Assembly: GCF_020829645.1 (NCBI RefSeq)
Contig: NZ_JAIVFS010000089.1
Location: 1-35,272, forward strand
From: Nostoc mirabile CHAB5784
GTDB lineage: Bacteria > Cyanobacteriota > Cyanobacteriia > Cyanobacteriales > Nostocaceae
Direction: 5' to 3'
DNA length: 35,272 nt
The notes beneath the pieces are model-generated. The model had not been told where the DNA came from and did not search any database. It saw only the letters and a list, made by a program, of their open reading frames with translations. The position numbers and the translations under genes are program-made. Shown in pieces: positions 24,424-33,163 of this stretch (positions are counted from its first letter, which is position 1; each line of letters starts with the position of its first letter).

Positions 24424-24530
24424 CCCTTGTGGCAGGTGAATTACAGTATGATCCCTTCCCCCTGCTCCCCTGCCTCTTAGGTCAAGGTCTTATTCCATTA
24501 TTGAATCTTATATAATGCAGATTCTTATAA

Positions 24531-25658
24531 CTATTGACTAATAGCTAAACAATCATTTTCTGCCCACCAAGCGTAGATCGGCGTGTCGCGGTCTGCTAAA
24601 ACGCCAAAAGTATTAGGTTGCAACACATTTATGCTAATGCCATTTGTTAATTCCACAACATAATTAACGTGTGTGCCCAAATACATAACATTGATAAGCC
24701 GTCCTTCAAAGCAGTTAGTTGGCAAATTGGGTGGATAAAGCGAAAGCTGTATTTTTTCAGGCCGCACACTCACTACCACCGCTTGTGATAATTCAGATGG
24801 TGTATCTTCAGCGCGGCTAATGACAATTGAGAGTCCCGTTTTTGTGGAAATTTTAATATTAGAGGAGTCTACCGCTACGATTTCACCACTGAATAAATTA
24901 GTATCGCCAATAAAATCAGCAACAAAGGATGTGCAAGGACGTTCGTAAATTTGGCTGGGAGTGCCAACTTGTTCAATTTTGCCTTGGTTCATCACGGCAA
25001 TGCGATCGCTCAAAGACAATGCTTCTTCTTGGTCGTGTGTCACCATCACAAAGGTCAATCCCAAGTCTTTGTGTAAATTTGATAACTCCACCTGCATTTC
25101 TTTACGTAGTTTTAAATCTAACGCCCCTAAAGGTTCATCGAGTAATACGACGGTGGGGTGATTGACTAGGGCCCTTGCTAAGGCGACACGTTGCTGTTGA
25201 CCACCAGAAAGTTGATTGGGAAAGCGCTGCTGCAAACTTTCCATTTTCACTCTTCTTAAAGCTTCTTCGACTCTAGCTTCAATTTTCAATTTGGGGATTT
25301 TTTTTAACCGCAGTCCAAAGGCGATGTTATTCCAGACATTCAGGTGGTTAAATAAAGCATAACTTTGGAATACAGTATTGACCGGTCGGCGGTAAGGCGG
25401 CACATTAGTCATAGATTTACCCTGAATCAACACCTTGCCAGCGTCAGCGATTTCAAACCCAGCAATTAAGCGCAGTGTTGTTGTTTTACCACAACCGGAG
25501 GGGCCTAAAATACTAAAAAATTCTCCCTGTCTGACATCCAAATCTATTCCATGTACTGCTGGTTCTTGGTTAAAAAACTTGAATACATTACGCAGTTCAA
25601 CATCAAGTGGCTGAAAAGTTGTTATCCCCCTTTGATTCTGCATGACAATTTGAGCCAT
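24531..25658 (-). CDS. potA: PotA-like ABC transporter ATPase (spermidine/putrescine type)
   Basis: The 375-residue ATPase has Walker A GPSGCGKTT (52-60), a Q-loop in NTVFQSYALFNHLNVWNNIA, the signature LSGGQQQRVALARAL (150-164), Walker B VVLLDEP and the H-switch VMVTHDQEEALSLSDRIAVM. A C-terminal TOBE-type domain (about 280-370) with VSVRPEKI is present. This arrangement is that of the PotA/CysA/MalK import group, closest by eye to polyamine PotA. The permease and binding-protein genes usually next to potA are not in the window, so the substrate is uncertain. A GAGGA sequence precedes the ATG closely. Confidence 0.82.
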   Translation of the reverse strand: MAQIVMQNQRGITTFQPLDVELRNVFKFFNQEPAVHGIDLDVRQGEFFSILGPSGCGKTTTLRLIAGFEIADAGKVLIQGKSMTNVPPYRRPVNTVFQSYALFNHLNVWNNIAFGLRLKKIPKLKIEARVEEALRRVKMESLQQRFPNQLSGGQQQRVALARALVNHPTVVLLDEPLGALDLKLRKEMQVELSNLHKDLGLTFVMVTHDQEEALSLSDRIAVMNQGKIEQVGTPSQIYERPCTSFVADFIGDTNLFSGEIVAVDSSNIKISTKTGLSIVISRAEDTPSELSQAVVVSVRPEKIQLSLYPPNLPTNCFEGRLINVMYLGTHVNYVVELTNGISINVLQPNTFGVLADRDTPIYAWWAENDCLAISQ

Positions 25659-26044
25659 AATCCTCAGTAGAATGCCGTGATCTTACGTGATTTTGTCAGT
25701 AGTCTATTGGGCAGACTAGATTTGACACTTTGGTTTATTGTATCCGCCAAAAACAATTGTTCAAGAATATACTCGGCTGATTCTTTTATACCCAGTACCG
25801 GGCATAAGTTAGGGTAATTGTATACAGATAATACCGCTATTGGAATCATTATTTGTCTTATGTCTTTATTCCCATCAATTGGCTGTAATGAAATGTAGGT
25901 TTATTTCCGCCGACCTGTTCTGTACTAGTGTGCAAAGTTTAAAATTCAACGAAGAGGCAGGGGGTATTGATTATTCTCTGCTCCTGTGCCCTTCATCTCC
26001 TTCATCTCCCCATCACCAAACAAAAATCAGGTCAATAATAATAT
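25659..26044. other. Intergenic region between the PotA-like and hydrolase genes
   Basis: These 386 bp separate two divergent genes. No gene, strong hairpin or repeat array was found. The promoters of both genes should be here; I could not assign them with confidence. Confidence 0.4.
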
Positions 26045-27118
26045 ATGATTGACGACTATATTCGAGCCATAATGACTCAAAATCAGATTCCTGGACTTTC
26101 TGTTGCAGTGGTGCAGGAAGGTGAACCTGTTTTAGTTAAGGGCTATGGACTGGCGAATGTTGAACACTCTGTTCCAGCTACTGAACATACAGTTTATGAA
26201 ATTGCGTCTGTCAGTAAAACTTTCACCGCTACAGCCGTAATGATGCTGGTGGAACAAGGGGTAATTTCGCTAGATGATGCGATCGCAGATTATCTCGATC
26301 ATCTACCCCTAGCGTGGCAAAATGTCACAATTCAACATATTCTGTCTCATCAGTCTGGAATTCCCAACTACACCGATGCCCCAAACTACTGGGAAATTAC
26401 CCATCTTGAATTATCTAAATCTGAAATTTTGGCTCTAGTTACTCACCTACCCCTCAAGTTCCAACCGGGTGAGTTTAGCGCCTATGACAACACAGGCTAC
26501 TATCTACTGGGTTTGATCCTAGAAAAGGTAACTGGACAATCTTATGGAGATTTGTTGCAAGAGCGCATTTTTGCTCCTTTGGAAATGAAAGCAACCCTGA
26601 TGAATGATCCTAAAGACATAGTGCCACACCGGGCTGCTGGCTATCGGTTGCCAAACAGCAAACTCGTTAACAAACCTTACTACAGTCCTTCTGTTACCTA
26701 TTCTGCTGGAGGTCAACTTTCCAGTGTAGAAGATATGGTGAAGTGGGAACAGGCGCTTTGTGGTGCAACTTTGTTAAAGCAATCAACCCTTGATTTAATG
26801 TGGACTCCTCATTTTCCCAATCAGGGCGATGATTGGGAAAAGTTGAGATATGTTGCAGGTTTAGGTTGGTGGGTATTCAATTATGGCGATCGCCGAGTAG
26901 TTGGTCATAATGGTTCAATTTTAGGATTCGCAAGTAACATTACTCGCTTTATTGATGACAAAATTACCGTGATTTTACTTTGCAATCTAGATAAAATTTC
27001 CCGACCAGATGCGATCGCTAAGAAAATTGCTGAATACTACTGTCCAGTTCTTACGGAACTAGTGCTTGGGCGACGTAATGGAAGAGATGATCTCATGGTA
27101 TCAATTGAAAACAATTAA
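26045..27118 (+). CDS. Serine hydrolase, class C beta-lactamase/esterase family
   Basis: The 357-residue protein has the three active-site elements of the AmpC-like serine hydrolase family: S55-V-S-K58 in YEIASVSKTFTA, Y147-D-N149 in FSAYDNTGYYLLG and H288-N-G290 in VVGHNGSILGF. S55 is the expected nucleophile and K58 and Y147 the general bases. No signal peptide is visible, so it may be cytoplasmic, or the true start may be elsewhere. Substrates of such proteins include peptidoglycan stem peptides, D-amino acid peptides and esters; I cannot choose. It precedes a penicillin-binding protein gene by 90 bp on the same strand, which hints at cell-wall work. Confidence 0.85.
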   Translation: MIDDYIRAIMTQNQIPGLSVAVVQEGEPVLVKGYGLANVEHSVPATEHTVYEIASVSKTFTATAVMMLVEQGVISLDDAIADYLDHLPLAWQNVTIQHILSHQSGIPNYTDAPNYWEITHLELSKSEILALVTHLPLKFQPGEFSAYDNTGYYLLGLILEKVTGQSYGDLLQERIFAPLEMKATLMNDPKDIVPHRAAGYRLPNSKLVNKPYYSPSVTYSAGGQLSSVEDMVKWEQALCGATLLKQSTLDLMWTPHFPNQGDDWEKLRYVAGLGWWVFNYGDRRVVGHNGSILGFASNITRFIDDKITVILLCNLDKISRPDAIAKKIAEYYCPVLTELVLGRRNGRDDLMVSIENN

Positions 27119-27208
27119 TCACTGCCGATTAGTTTGCAGTTAAATACCTGCTAAGAATTTAGCAGAATTATTTACACATAATCTTAATATTGAAATCATC
27201 TTTGTCTT

Positions 27209-29047
27209 ATGACCATATTTAAAGCATCTCCACTTGCTGGAAAACAAAATAGACGTACAGTTGGACAGAGTTTCCAGCCGATATTTTTAATTATATTTAC
27301 TCTATTGATGGTGACGGGAATCAGCGTTCGTTTAGCATATTTGCAAATTACAGAAGGCGCAAATCACCGCAAACGAGCCGAGTCAAATCGAATTCGGATG
27401 ATTCCTAAACAACCAGAAAGGGGTAACATTTTTGACCGCAACGGCAAACTTTTAGCCAGTACTCGCTATCCTCGCTCTGTATATTTGTGGCCGATGGCAC
27501 ATACCAAGCCAGCATGGTCAGTTGTGGGAGCGCGTCTATCTCAAATTCTCGACGTTCCCCAAGAAGAGATTGAAAAGAAACTAGAAGAGGCAGGCGCTAA
27601 CTCTTCTTCACTCATACGGATTGCTCGTGACTTGAACGAAGCACAAATCACAGCATTAAAGGAGTATCAAAGCGAACTTAAAGATGTAGAAATTTCTACA
27701 GAAGCCGTTCGTTACTACCCCCACGGCAAGGAATTAGCACATGTATTAGGCTATACGCGAGAACTGACCGCCGAGCAGTTAAAAGAAAAGAAGCAGGAAG
27801 GCTACAGATTGGGTGATGTGATTGGTCAAATGGGAGTTGAAAAAGCTTATGAGAAAAGTCTGCGGGGCGAATGGGGCGGACAGCAAGTAGAAGTGGATGG
27901 TGCAGGTCGGCCGCTCCGGGTTTTGGGGGTGAAACAGGCAAAGGCTGGTAACGATTTGCACTTGACCGTAGATTTAAATATGCAAAAGACAGCAGAAAAA
28001 GCTTTGGGCGATCGCGACGGGGCGATCGTGGCACTTGACCCAAAGAACGGTGCAGTTTTAGCAATGGTATCTCACCCCACCTTTAACCCAAATATTTTCT
28101 CGAAGCAGAAACTCACCCAAAAAGATTGGGAAACTGTACAAGGTGCAGATCATCCCTTGGTTAATCGCGCCCTCAGCGCTTTTCCACCTGCTAGCACCTT
28201 CAAAATTGTCACCACCACAGCCGGGTTAGAATCAGGTAAATTTTCTCCTAGCACAGTCTTGCAAACCTACGGTTCCTTAAACTTTGGCGGTACGCGATTT
28301 GGTGAATGGAATCACGCCGGATTTGGGCCATTGGGTTTTGTCGGCGCATTACAGTGGAGTAGTGATACCTTCTTCTATCAAATTGGTCGCGGAGTCGGCG
28401 GCCCAACTTTAATTGAATGGACTCGCAAGTATGGATTTGGTAAAAAAACCGGCTTTGAGTTTGCCAACGAAGAGGCAAAAGGTTTAGTGCCAGATGAAGC
28501 ATGGAAGCAGAAAGCTTGGAAGATACCTTGGACTATAGGCGATAGCATTAATATGTCAATTGGTCAAGGTGCTTTACAAACTACACCGTTGCAAGTCGCC
28601 ATCATGTTTGCCGTGCCTGCTAATGGTGGCTACAGAGTCCAGCCACATTTGCTTAAAGACAATGAAGAAGCAAAAAGCTGGCGAGAATCTTTAAATATGA
28701 AGCCGACAACCATAAGTATTCTCCGTCAGGGACTACGGAAAGTAGTAGCTGAAGGTACGGGTAAGGCTTTAAAGCAGCCAACAGTTCCCGCAGTCGCTGG
28801 TAAGAGTGGCACTGCTGAAGCGTGGAAGGGGCGTGTTAAGCAAAATCACGCTTGGTTTGGAGCCTATGCACCTGCCCAACAGCCAGAAGTTCTAATTGTG
28901 GCATTTGCTGAACATTCCGGCGGCGGTGGTGGTAGCATTGCTGCGCCGATGATCTTACAAATTATGGAAGAATATTTTCAGCGCAAATATCCAGGTAAGT
29001 ATCAAAAACCAGCGCCTAAGAGTCCAGAAAACAGCCGTCGGAGTTGA
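27209..29047 (+). CDS. mrdA: Penicillin-binding protein 2 (class B transpeptidase)
   Basis: The 612-residue protein has one N-terminal membrane anchor (about 24-45) and a class B dimerisation domain (about 65-240, with RGNIFDRNGKLLAST and MGVEKAYEKSLRG). The transpeptidase domain carries S329-T-F-K332, S384-S-D386 and K532-S-G-T. PBP2 crosslinks peptidoglycan during elongation together with RodA. The SxD form of the second motif and the overall length suit the PBP2/MrdA group rather than FtsI. It may be co-transcribed with the upstream hydrolase gene. The protein ends with a Pro/Lys-rich tail. Confidence 0.92.
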   Translation: MTIFKASPLAGKQNRRTVGQSFQPIFLIIFTLLMVTGISVRLAYLQITEGANHRKRAESNRIRMIPKQPERGNIFDRNGKLLASTRYPRSVYLWPMAHTKPAWSVVGARLSQILDVPQEEIEKKLEEAGANSSSLIRIARDLNEAQITALKEYQSELKDVEISTEAVRYYPHGKELAHVLGYTRELTAEQLKEKKQEGYRLGDVIGQMGVEKAYEKSLRGEWGGQQVEVDGAGRPLRVLGVKQAKAGNDLHLTVDLNMQKTAEKALGDRDGAIVALDPKNGAVLAMVSHPTFNPNIFSKQKLTQKDWETVQGADHPLVNRALSAFPPASTFKIVTTTAGLESGKFSPSTVLQTYGSLNFGGTRFGEWNHAGFGPLGFVGALQWSSDTFFYQIGRGVGGPTLIEWTRKYGFGKKTGFEFANEEAKGLVPDEAWKQKAWKIPWTIGDSINMSIGQGALQTTPLQVAIMFAVPANGGYRVQPHLLKDNEEAKSWRESLNMKPTTISILRQGLRKVVAEGTGKALKQPTVPAVAGKSGTAEAWKGRVKQNHAWFGAYAPAQQPEVLIVAFAEHSGGGGGSIAAPMILQIMEEYFQRKYPGKYQKPAPKSPENSRRS

Positions 29048-29109
29048 ATAACAGTCGATTTGAGCAGCGGTAAGTAACCTTCGCATTTTTGCCAAACATC
29101 TGTGTTGCA

Positions 29110-29152
29110 TATTTTGAATACTTTAGTCTGTAGAACTTTCGTATTCAAAATA
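29110..29152. promoter_or_regulatory. Putative controller operator upstream of the Xre gene
   Basis: A perfect 12-bp inverted repeat (TATTTTGAATAC and GTATTCAAAATA) spans 43 bp, with each half followed inward by a degenerate partner (TTTAGTC on the left; complement of AACTTTC on the right). This gives two TTTGAATAC sites facing each other, as in the paired operators of restriction-modification controller genes. The same TTTGAATACT motif stands directly in front of the methyltransferase gene. It ends 16 bases before the predicted start at 29168. Confidence 0.7.
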
Positions 29153-29167
29153 CTAGGCTTTTTCTTC

Positions 29168-29413
29168 ATGCAGCCCAGTAAACTAGACCAAATTTTAGGA
29201 CTAGAACTACAGCGTCATCGCACAGAAAAAGGTTGGTCACAGGAGTATCTTGCAGAAGTGACAGGTCTGCACAGGACTTACATTAGCCAGCTTGAGCGAG
29301 GGCTAAAAAGTCCATCTGTTAGAGTTCTCAGCCATATTACCAATGCTTTAGGTATGACAATGAGCAAGTTTTTACAAGCTGTAGAGGAATCCCTCGGTGT
29401 TGACGGACAATGA
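29168..29413 (+). CDS. Xre-family controller protein of the restriction-modification system
   Basis: The 81-residue protein is a single helix-turn-helix domain: LGLELQRHRTEKGWSQEYLA, then TGLHRTYISQLERGLKSPSV as the recognition region and helices to the end. This is the size and form of controller (C) proteins of type II systems, which bind operators as dimers and time endonuclease expression. The frame is open 22 codons further upstream, but that part overlaps the inverted-repeat operator, so I use the Met at 29168. There is no ribosome binding site, which fits leaderless translation. The endonuclease gene overlaps its last 17 bases. Confidence 0.85.
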   Translation: MQPSKLDQILGLELQRHRTEKGWSQEYLAEVTGLHRTYISQLERGLKSPSVRVLSHITNALGMTMSKFLQAVEESLGVDGQ

Positions 29414-30146
29414 GATTGAAAGATTAAGCCAAGCCATTATTGCTACCGTTGCATCTCCAGTCATCGGCTCGATAGAAGATTATACGTGGGAAGCAATTTT
29501 TCATTATGTTAAAGACATTCCTTTATCAGATCCCGCTTTGGGACGTAGCAAGCTTCTCTATGATGCTGTTGACTTGGTGACTAAAACTGGTTGGTCACTC
29601 AAATCCCTCCAATTGAATAGCCTTAACTTTACAAATCCATTTTTGTTTGTCATTCAAAGAGCAGATGTCATCAAGAAGGCTGTCCAACTGGGTTTTCCTG
29701 GTCTGACTGAGCAATCTTTGCCTAATGAGCTTGGATCAGCAATTGTCCAACATTGGAACGAGAAGATTATTTTGAGTCAGGCAGCACAAAGCGTTGTAAA
29801 TAGTTATGAAGGCATATTACTGAAAACTATCAAAGGCTACGAGTATATTTACTGCGAGTTTCCACTCAATCCTCTTGACCCAAATACCTTTTCTTGGGCT
29901 TGGACGGTAGATAGAACTACTGGGGGATTAGGGGCTGGACTACAGGGAAGCGTTGCAGGCAAAATAGAATTAGTTTGGTATAAAAATCAGAAACAACTTT
30001 TTCGAGCTAGAACTATTCCTACACAAGCGGTTCGGATTACAGTTGAAAGAACTCGTCTGACGCTTGATCGATATGTGGAGACAGTTCTCTCTGCTTTGCA
30101 AGATCAAATCAATACCCAATTTTCTGAGGATAAGCTTGAAGAATAG
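29397..30146 (+). CDS. Candidate type II restriction endonuclease
   Basis: The 249-residue protein starts at a GTG inside the controller gene; a TTG one codon later is an alternative. The overlap suggests translational coupling. I recognise no named endonuclease family. Its identity rests on context: controller gene before, convergent cytosine methyltransferase after. A possible PD-(D/E)xK-like core is D56/D59 in LLYDAVDLV with S67-L-K69 in KTGWSLKSLQ, a weak match. The C-terminal half (about 125-230), with a TTGGLGAGLQGSVAGKIELV stretch, has no motif I know. It overlaps the 3' end of the methyltransferase gene by 38 bp. Confidence 0.7.
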   Translation: MLTDNEIERLSQAIIATVASPVIGSIEDYTWEAIFHYVKDIPLSDPALGRSKLLYDAVDLVTKTGWSLKSLQLNSLNFTNPFLFVIQRADVIKKAVQLGFPGLTEQSLPNELGSAIVQHWNEKIILSQAAQSVVNSYEGILLKTIKGYEYIYCEFPLNPLDPNTFSWAWTVDRTTGGLGAGLQGSVAGKIELVWYKNQKQLFRARTIPTQAVRITVERTRLTLDRYVETVLSALQDQINTQFSEDKLEE

Positions 30147-31266
30147 ATGAGGCGATCGCTTTACCTAGTAGGGGAGGTACAGATTCACCAATTTGAGAAG
30201 CCATATCAGTATATGTTCCCAAAAAGTGAAAATCATCTGGATAAGAGTGTAATCTTGCAGCTTCGCGTATTGTAATTGTTCGATCTTGAGTAGGATGAAA
30301 AAACCTACCCGATCCTGGATGGAAGACCCATCTGGTGATAGTTCTCGCTGGTTTATCCCAGTAAAGTCTCCCGTATGCGCCGCTGTAGTGTTTCTTGGGA
30401 GCTAATTCAGAAGGTAAATCCCTCGCATCTTGTCCTTCAGAAAGAGCGCGAACTCTCGAAAATTGAATTGGACTCAAAGCACGAGCCACATGATTAACAA
30501 TTTTTATGCTTTGATAACGCATCATCGCTTGATATGTAGTTTGTGGAGCAGAAGGATAAACTTCAACGTCATAGTCTTGTCCTGCATCTAGTGGTGGTAA
30601 GTCTCCAATCGCATCTCTGACTGTGACCAGTGGAGAAATATTTGCCTCTAACAAATTAAGCTGATTACAAGATTTCGTACTTCTATAGTCGCTCCTAATA
30701 TCACCAAAATGTGTTGGTTCAGGAAAAAGAGGGGAGTGATCTAGACTAGCTACAAAAAAAGCTCTGGCTCTCGTTTGTGGTATTCCATAATGGGCAGCAT
30801 TTAATGATGAAGAGACAACTTTATAGCCCAATGATTCAAGTTTTTCTGTTATTTCTTCTCTAATTACGCCATTGTAAGCTTTCAAGATTTCAGGCACGTT
30901 CTCCATTACGACATAAAGGGGTCTAAACTCCTCTACGAATTCCAAAAACGTTTGATATAGCAAGTTACGGGAATCATTGAGGTAACGATAACCGGCAGGA
31001 ATATTTCTCGAAAATCCCTGACACGGGGGGCCGCCAATCAACAGTATTGGTGCTTCTCGCCGTAAGCCCAACGCTAATCGTAATTCATCAGGACTAACCT
31101 TACGTATGTCCTGATGAATGATTTTAGTTTTTGGGTAATTGTGCTTGTAAGTCGCCAGGGCTTTTGCATTTACATCGATCGCACACAGAGATTCAAAGCC
31201 CGCCATGTGAAAGCCTTTTGTCAAACCACCAGCACCAGCAAATAAGTCAATAATCTTATATATCAT
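30109..31266 (-). CDS. DNA (cytosine-5) methyltransferase
   Basis: The 385-residue protein has the ordered C5 motifs: I DLFAGAGGLTKGF (7-19), IV GGPPCQGFS with catalytic C82, VI MENVPEI with E122, VIII Q164-T-R-A-R168, a variable target-recognition region (about 180-290), then IX/X with TIREAARLHSYPDDF and QIGESVPPLLGKAI. It should flip and methylate a cytosine in the site cut by the convergent endonuclease. The recognition sequence cannot be deduced by eye. Its start codon is one base from an operator-like palindrome, so it may have a leaderless mRNA under controller repression. The gene is complete. Confidence 0.93.
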   Translation of the reverse strand: MIYKIIDLFAGAGGLTKGFHMAGFESLCAIDVNAKALATYKHNYPKTKIIHQDIRKVSPDELRLALGLRREAPILLIGGPPCQGFSRNIPAGYRYLNDSRNLLYQTFLEFVEEFRPLYVVMENVPEILKAYNGVIREEITEKLESLGYKVVSSSLNAAHYGIPQTRARAFFVASLDHSPLFPEPTHFGDIRSDYRSTKSCNQLNLLEANISPLVTVRDAIGDLPPLDAGQDYDVEVYPSAPQTTYQAMMRYQSIKIVNHVARALSPIQFSRVRALSEGQDARDLPSELAPKKHYSGAYGRLYWDKPARTITRWVFHPGSGRFFHPTQDRTITIREAARLHSYPDDFHFLGTYTDMASQIGESVPPLLGKAIASSILQAYPQKIGY

Positions 31267-31267
31267 T

Positions 31268-31289
31268 TTTGAATACTATAGTACTCAAA
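31268..31289. promoter_or_regulatory. Operator-like palindrome before the methyltransferase gene
   Basis: A 22-bp palindrome with a single mismatch between arms (TTTGAATACTA on one side; TTTGAGTACTA as the complement of the other) ends one base before the methyltransferase start codon. It shares TTTGAATACT with the operator at 29110-29152. A regulator bound here would block transcript start or the first codons. Confidence 0.7.
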
Positions 31290-31342
31290 GGATATCGTCA
31301 ACCAACTCCTTTATAAAAAGATAGTAATTTCTAGCTCAACTT

Positions 31343-32143
31343 TTATGGCGATATTTTAGCGGGTTTCAAATTTCTGGCTTTGTAGAACATTTCCAAACTG
31401 TCGCGATCGCCTACAAAACGCCAGTGCCACGGCTCATAACTCACACCTTGAACATTATCTTTAGGAAATGACATTTCAAAGCCAAAACGCGCTGCATTTG
31501 CTTGCAGCCACCGATAAGCTTTGGTATTGTCAAAGTTAGTTTGGAGATTAGTTGCTGGTACTGATCCGTCTCCAATATCCACAGCATACCCTGTGTGATG
31601 TTCGCTATGACCAGGAGGAGCGCTGAGGGCAGCTCGTTCTGCTGGCGTCTGATTTCGCTGGGCACCGACACCAAAAAACAATGGCTCCTGGTCTTTGACT
31701 GAGCGAAAGCCAGAAATTGGTACTAAAATTACACCTGAACGCCGCGCTGCTGCTACCATCTCCTCAAACTTTTGGGCAGCAGCTTTTCGCATTCTAATGC
31801 CCCTATTTGCAAAGATGGTTACTAGTTCTGATTCAGGGGCTTCTGGGTATGCCAGATGCCCTAACAGAGTGTTGAAATTACCAGATTCTGTAGTTGGTGT
31901 GGGTGTAGAACTAGTGACCAAGGGTTGAGAATCGGCGGTTTTTTTGGGTGCAGTGGCGAAAAACAAAAAACCGCTAATTAAACCCAGCAAGACAAATCCC
32001 GCTACTCCCCCAATCAGCACAATTCGGGGTTGCAACCAAATTTTAGGTGTTGCATCAGGAGTATCGCGTACAGCCACTGGAATATCATCACCAAGGTCAT
32101 TCGATGAGTTTTGCGGTTTTCCAGAAAACCCAGCCTTATTCAA
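31343..32143 (-). CDS. D-Ala-D-Ala carboxypeptidase, VanY/LdcB family
   Basis: This zinc peptidase has a cytoplasmic N-terminus, one membrane anchor (about 37-60 of the longest frame), a Ser/Thr/Pro linker and a C-terminal peptidase domain. The Zn signatures are SEHHTGYAVDIGD (His and Asp ligands) and EPWHWRF (catalytic Glu and His ligand). SGFRSVKDQEPLFF is the usual preceding stretch. It trims peptidoglycan stem peptides outside the membrane. I place the start at a TTG at 32143 because AGGAG lies 7 bases before it, giving 266 residues; an ATG at 32188 would add 15 residues and overlap the divergent gene. Confidence 0.87.
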   Translation of the reverse strand: MNKAGFSGKPQNSSNDLGDDIPVAVRDTPDATPKIWLQPRIVLIGGVAGFVLLGLISGFLFFATAPKKTADSQPLVTSSTPTPTTESGNFNTLLGHLAYPEAPESELVTIFANRGIRMRKAAAQKFEEMVAAARRSGVILVPISGFRSVKDQEPLFFGVGAQRNQTPAERAALSAPPGHSEHHTGYAVDIGDGSVPATNLQTNFDNTKAYRWLQANAARFGFEMSFPKDNVQGVSYEPWHWRFVGDRDSLEMFYKARNLKPAKISP

Positions 32144-32182
32144 GGGGAAACTCCTGTTTTTGTGGGATAACCATAACAGATT

Positions 32183-33163
32183 TTGCACTGGACAAAAGTA
32201 AACGTAACAGGTAGCATTTTACATCTGTGGTTCTTAGGCGCAATCTTGACAAACCTTTTAGAACTATACGTCAAGCTGGGAGGATTAGTCCTGGTAGGTT
32301 TTATTCTCGGACGCAAACTTCCTGTGACAGTTCCTACACGTTTGGGACAGTTTCTTTTTTGGGTGGGAGTACCCATAAGCATAGTATCGTTTTTGCGTCA
32401 ATCTAGCTTGTCGGGGCAAATTTGGATTGCACCTGCCATCGCTTACCTCGCCATTTTACTAGGAGCATTTTTAGCTTGGGTGGGGATTAAAGCACAAGGC
32501 TATTTTAAAAATACCGTCCCTCAACCACCAGCTCAGGCTAGCTTGATATTAGCAGCAATGTTGGGTAACACAGGTTATCTTGGCTTTCCCATTACCTTAG
32601 CAATGGTAGGCAAGGAACACTTTGCTTGGGCGCTATTCTACGATTTGCTAGGTTCATTCCCAGGAACTTATGGCTTGGGTGTGTTACTAGCAGCGCGTTT
32701 TGGCGGTGGTGTCCAGAATCATTGGCAGACTGTTAGGGCCATCTTAATTAATCCTGCGCTATGGGGTTTCGGATTTGGCTTGCTGTTTCGGCAGGTGACA
32801 ATTCCCACAGTTGCGGAATTCTGGTTAGAGAAATTTGCTTGGAGTGGTGTAGCTTTATCCCTGGTGTTAATTGGAATGCGACTGGCGCTGCTCAAATCTT
32901 GGCGTAGCCTACCACAAGTAGGGATGAGCTTAGGAATCAAAATGCTGCTAGTTCCCTTGATATTGGGTAGCATGTTACCACTGTTTGGAATAACTGGGGC
33001 GATCGCAAAGGTAATTGTCTTACAAATGGCCATGCCTCCAGCTTTTGCCACACTCGTAATTGCTGAGGCATTCAATCTTGATCGCGATCTGGCAGTTACT
33101 GCCTTAGCTGCTGGGGCTATACTATTGCTGCTTACTCTCCCACTTTGGCTGTGGCTATTTTAA
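32183..33163 (+). CDS. AEC (auxin efflux carrier) family transporter
   Basis: The 326-residue protein has about ten membrane spans. LGRKLPVTVPTRLGQFLFWV near the start, AAMLGNTGYLGFPITLAMVG in the middle and QMAMPPAFATLVIAEAFNLD near the end are hallmarks of the AEC family (malate/auxin-efflux-like carriers). The substrate is unknown. The start is uncertain: the ATG at 32183 lies in the leader of the divergent carboxypeptidase, and a TTG at 32246 just before the first span is an alternative; neither has a clear ribosome binding site. The stop overlaps the next convergent gene by 4 bp. Confidence 0.83.
   Translation: MHWTKVNVTGSILHLWFLGAILTNLLELYVKLGGLVLVGFILGRKLPVTVPTRLGQFLFWVGVPISIVSFLRQSSLSGQIWIAPAIAYLAILLGAFLAWVGIKAQGYFKNTVPQPPAQASLILAAMLGNTGYLGFPITLAMVGKEHFAWALFYDLLGSFPGTYGLGVLLAARFGGGVQNHWQTVRAILINPALWGFGFGLLFRQVTIPTVAEFWLEKFAWSGVALSLVLIGMRLALLKSWRSLPQVGMSLGIKMLLVPLILGSMLPLFGITGAIAKVIVLQMAMPPAFATLVIAEAFNLDRDLAVTALAAGAILLLLTLPLWLWLF

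Noticed and set aside
29102..29167. Upstream ATG extending the controller protein by 22 residues
   Set aside because: The extension would place the inverted-repeat operator inside the coding sequence, and it lacks helix-turn-helix family similarity.
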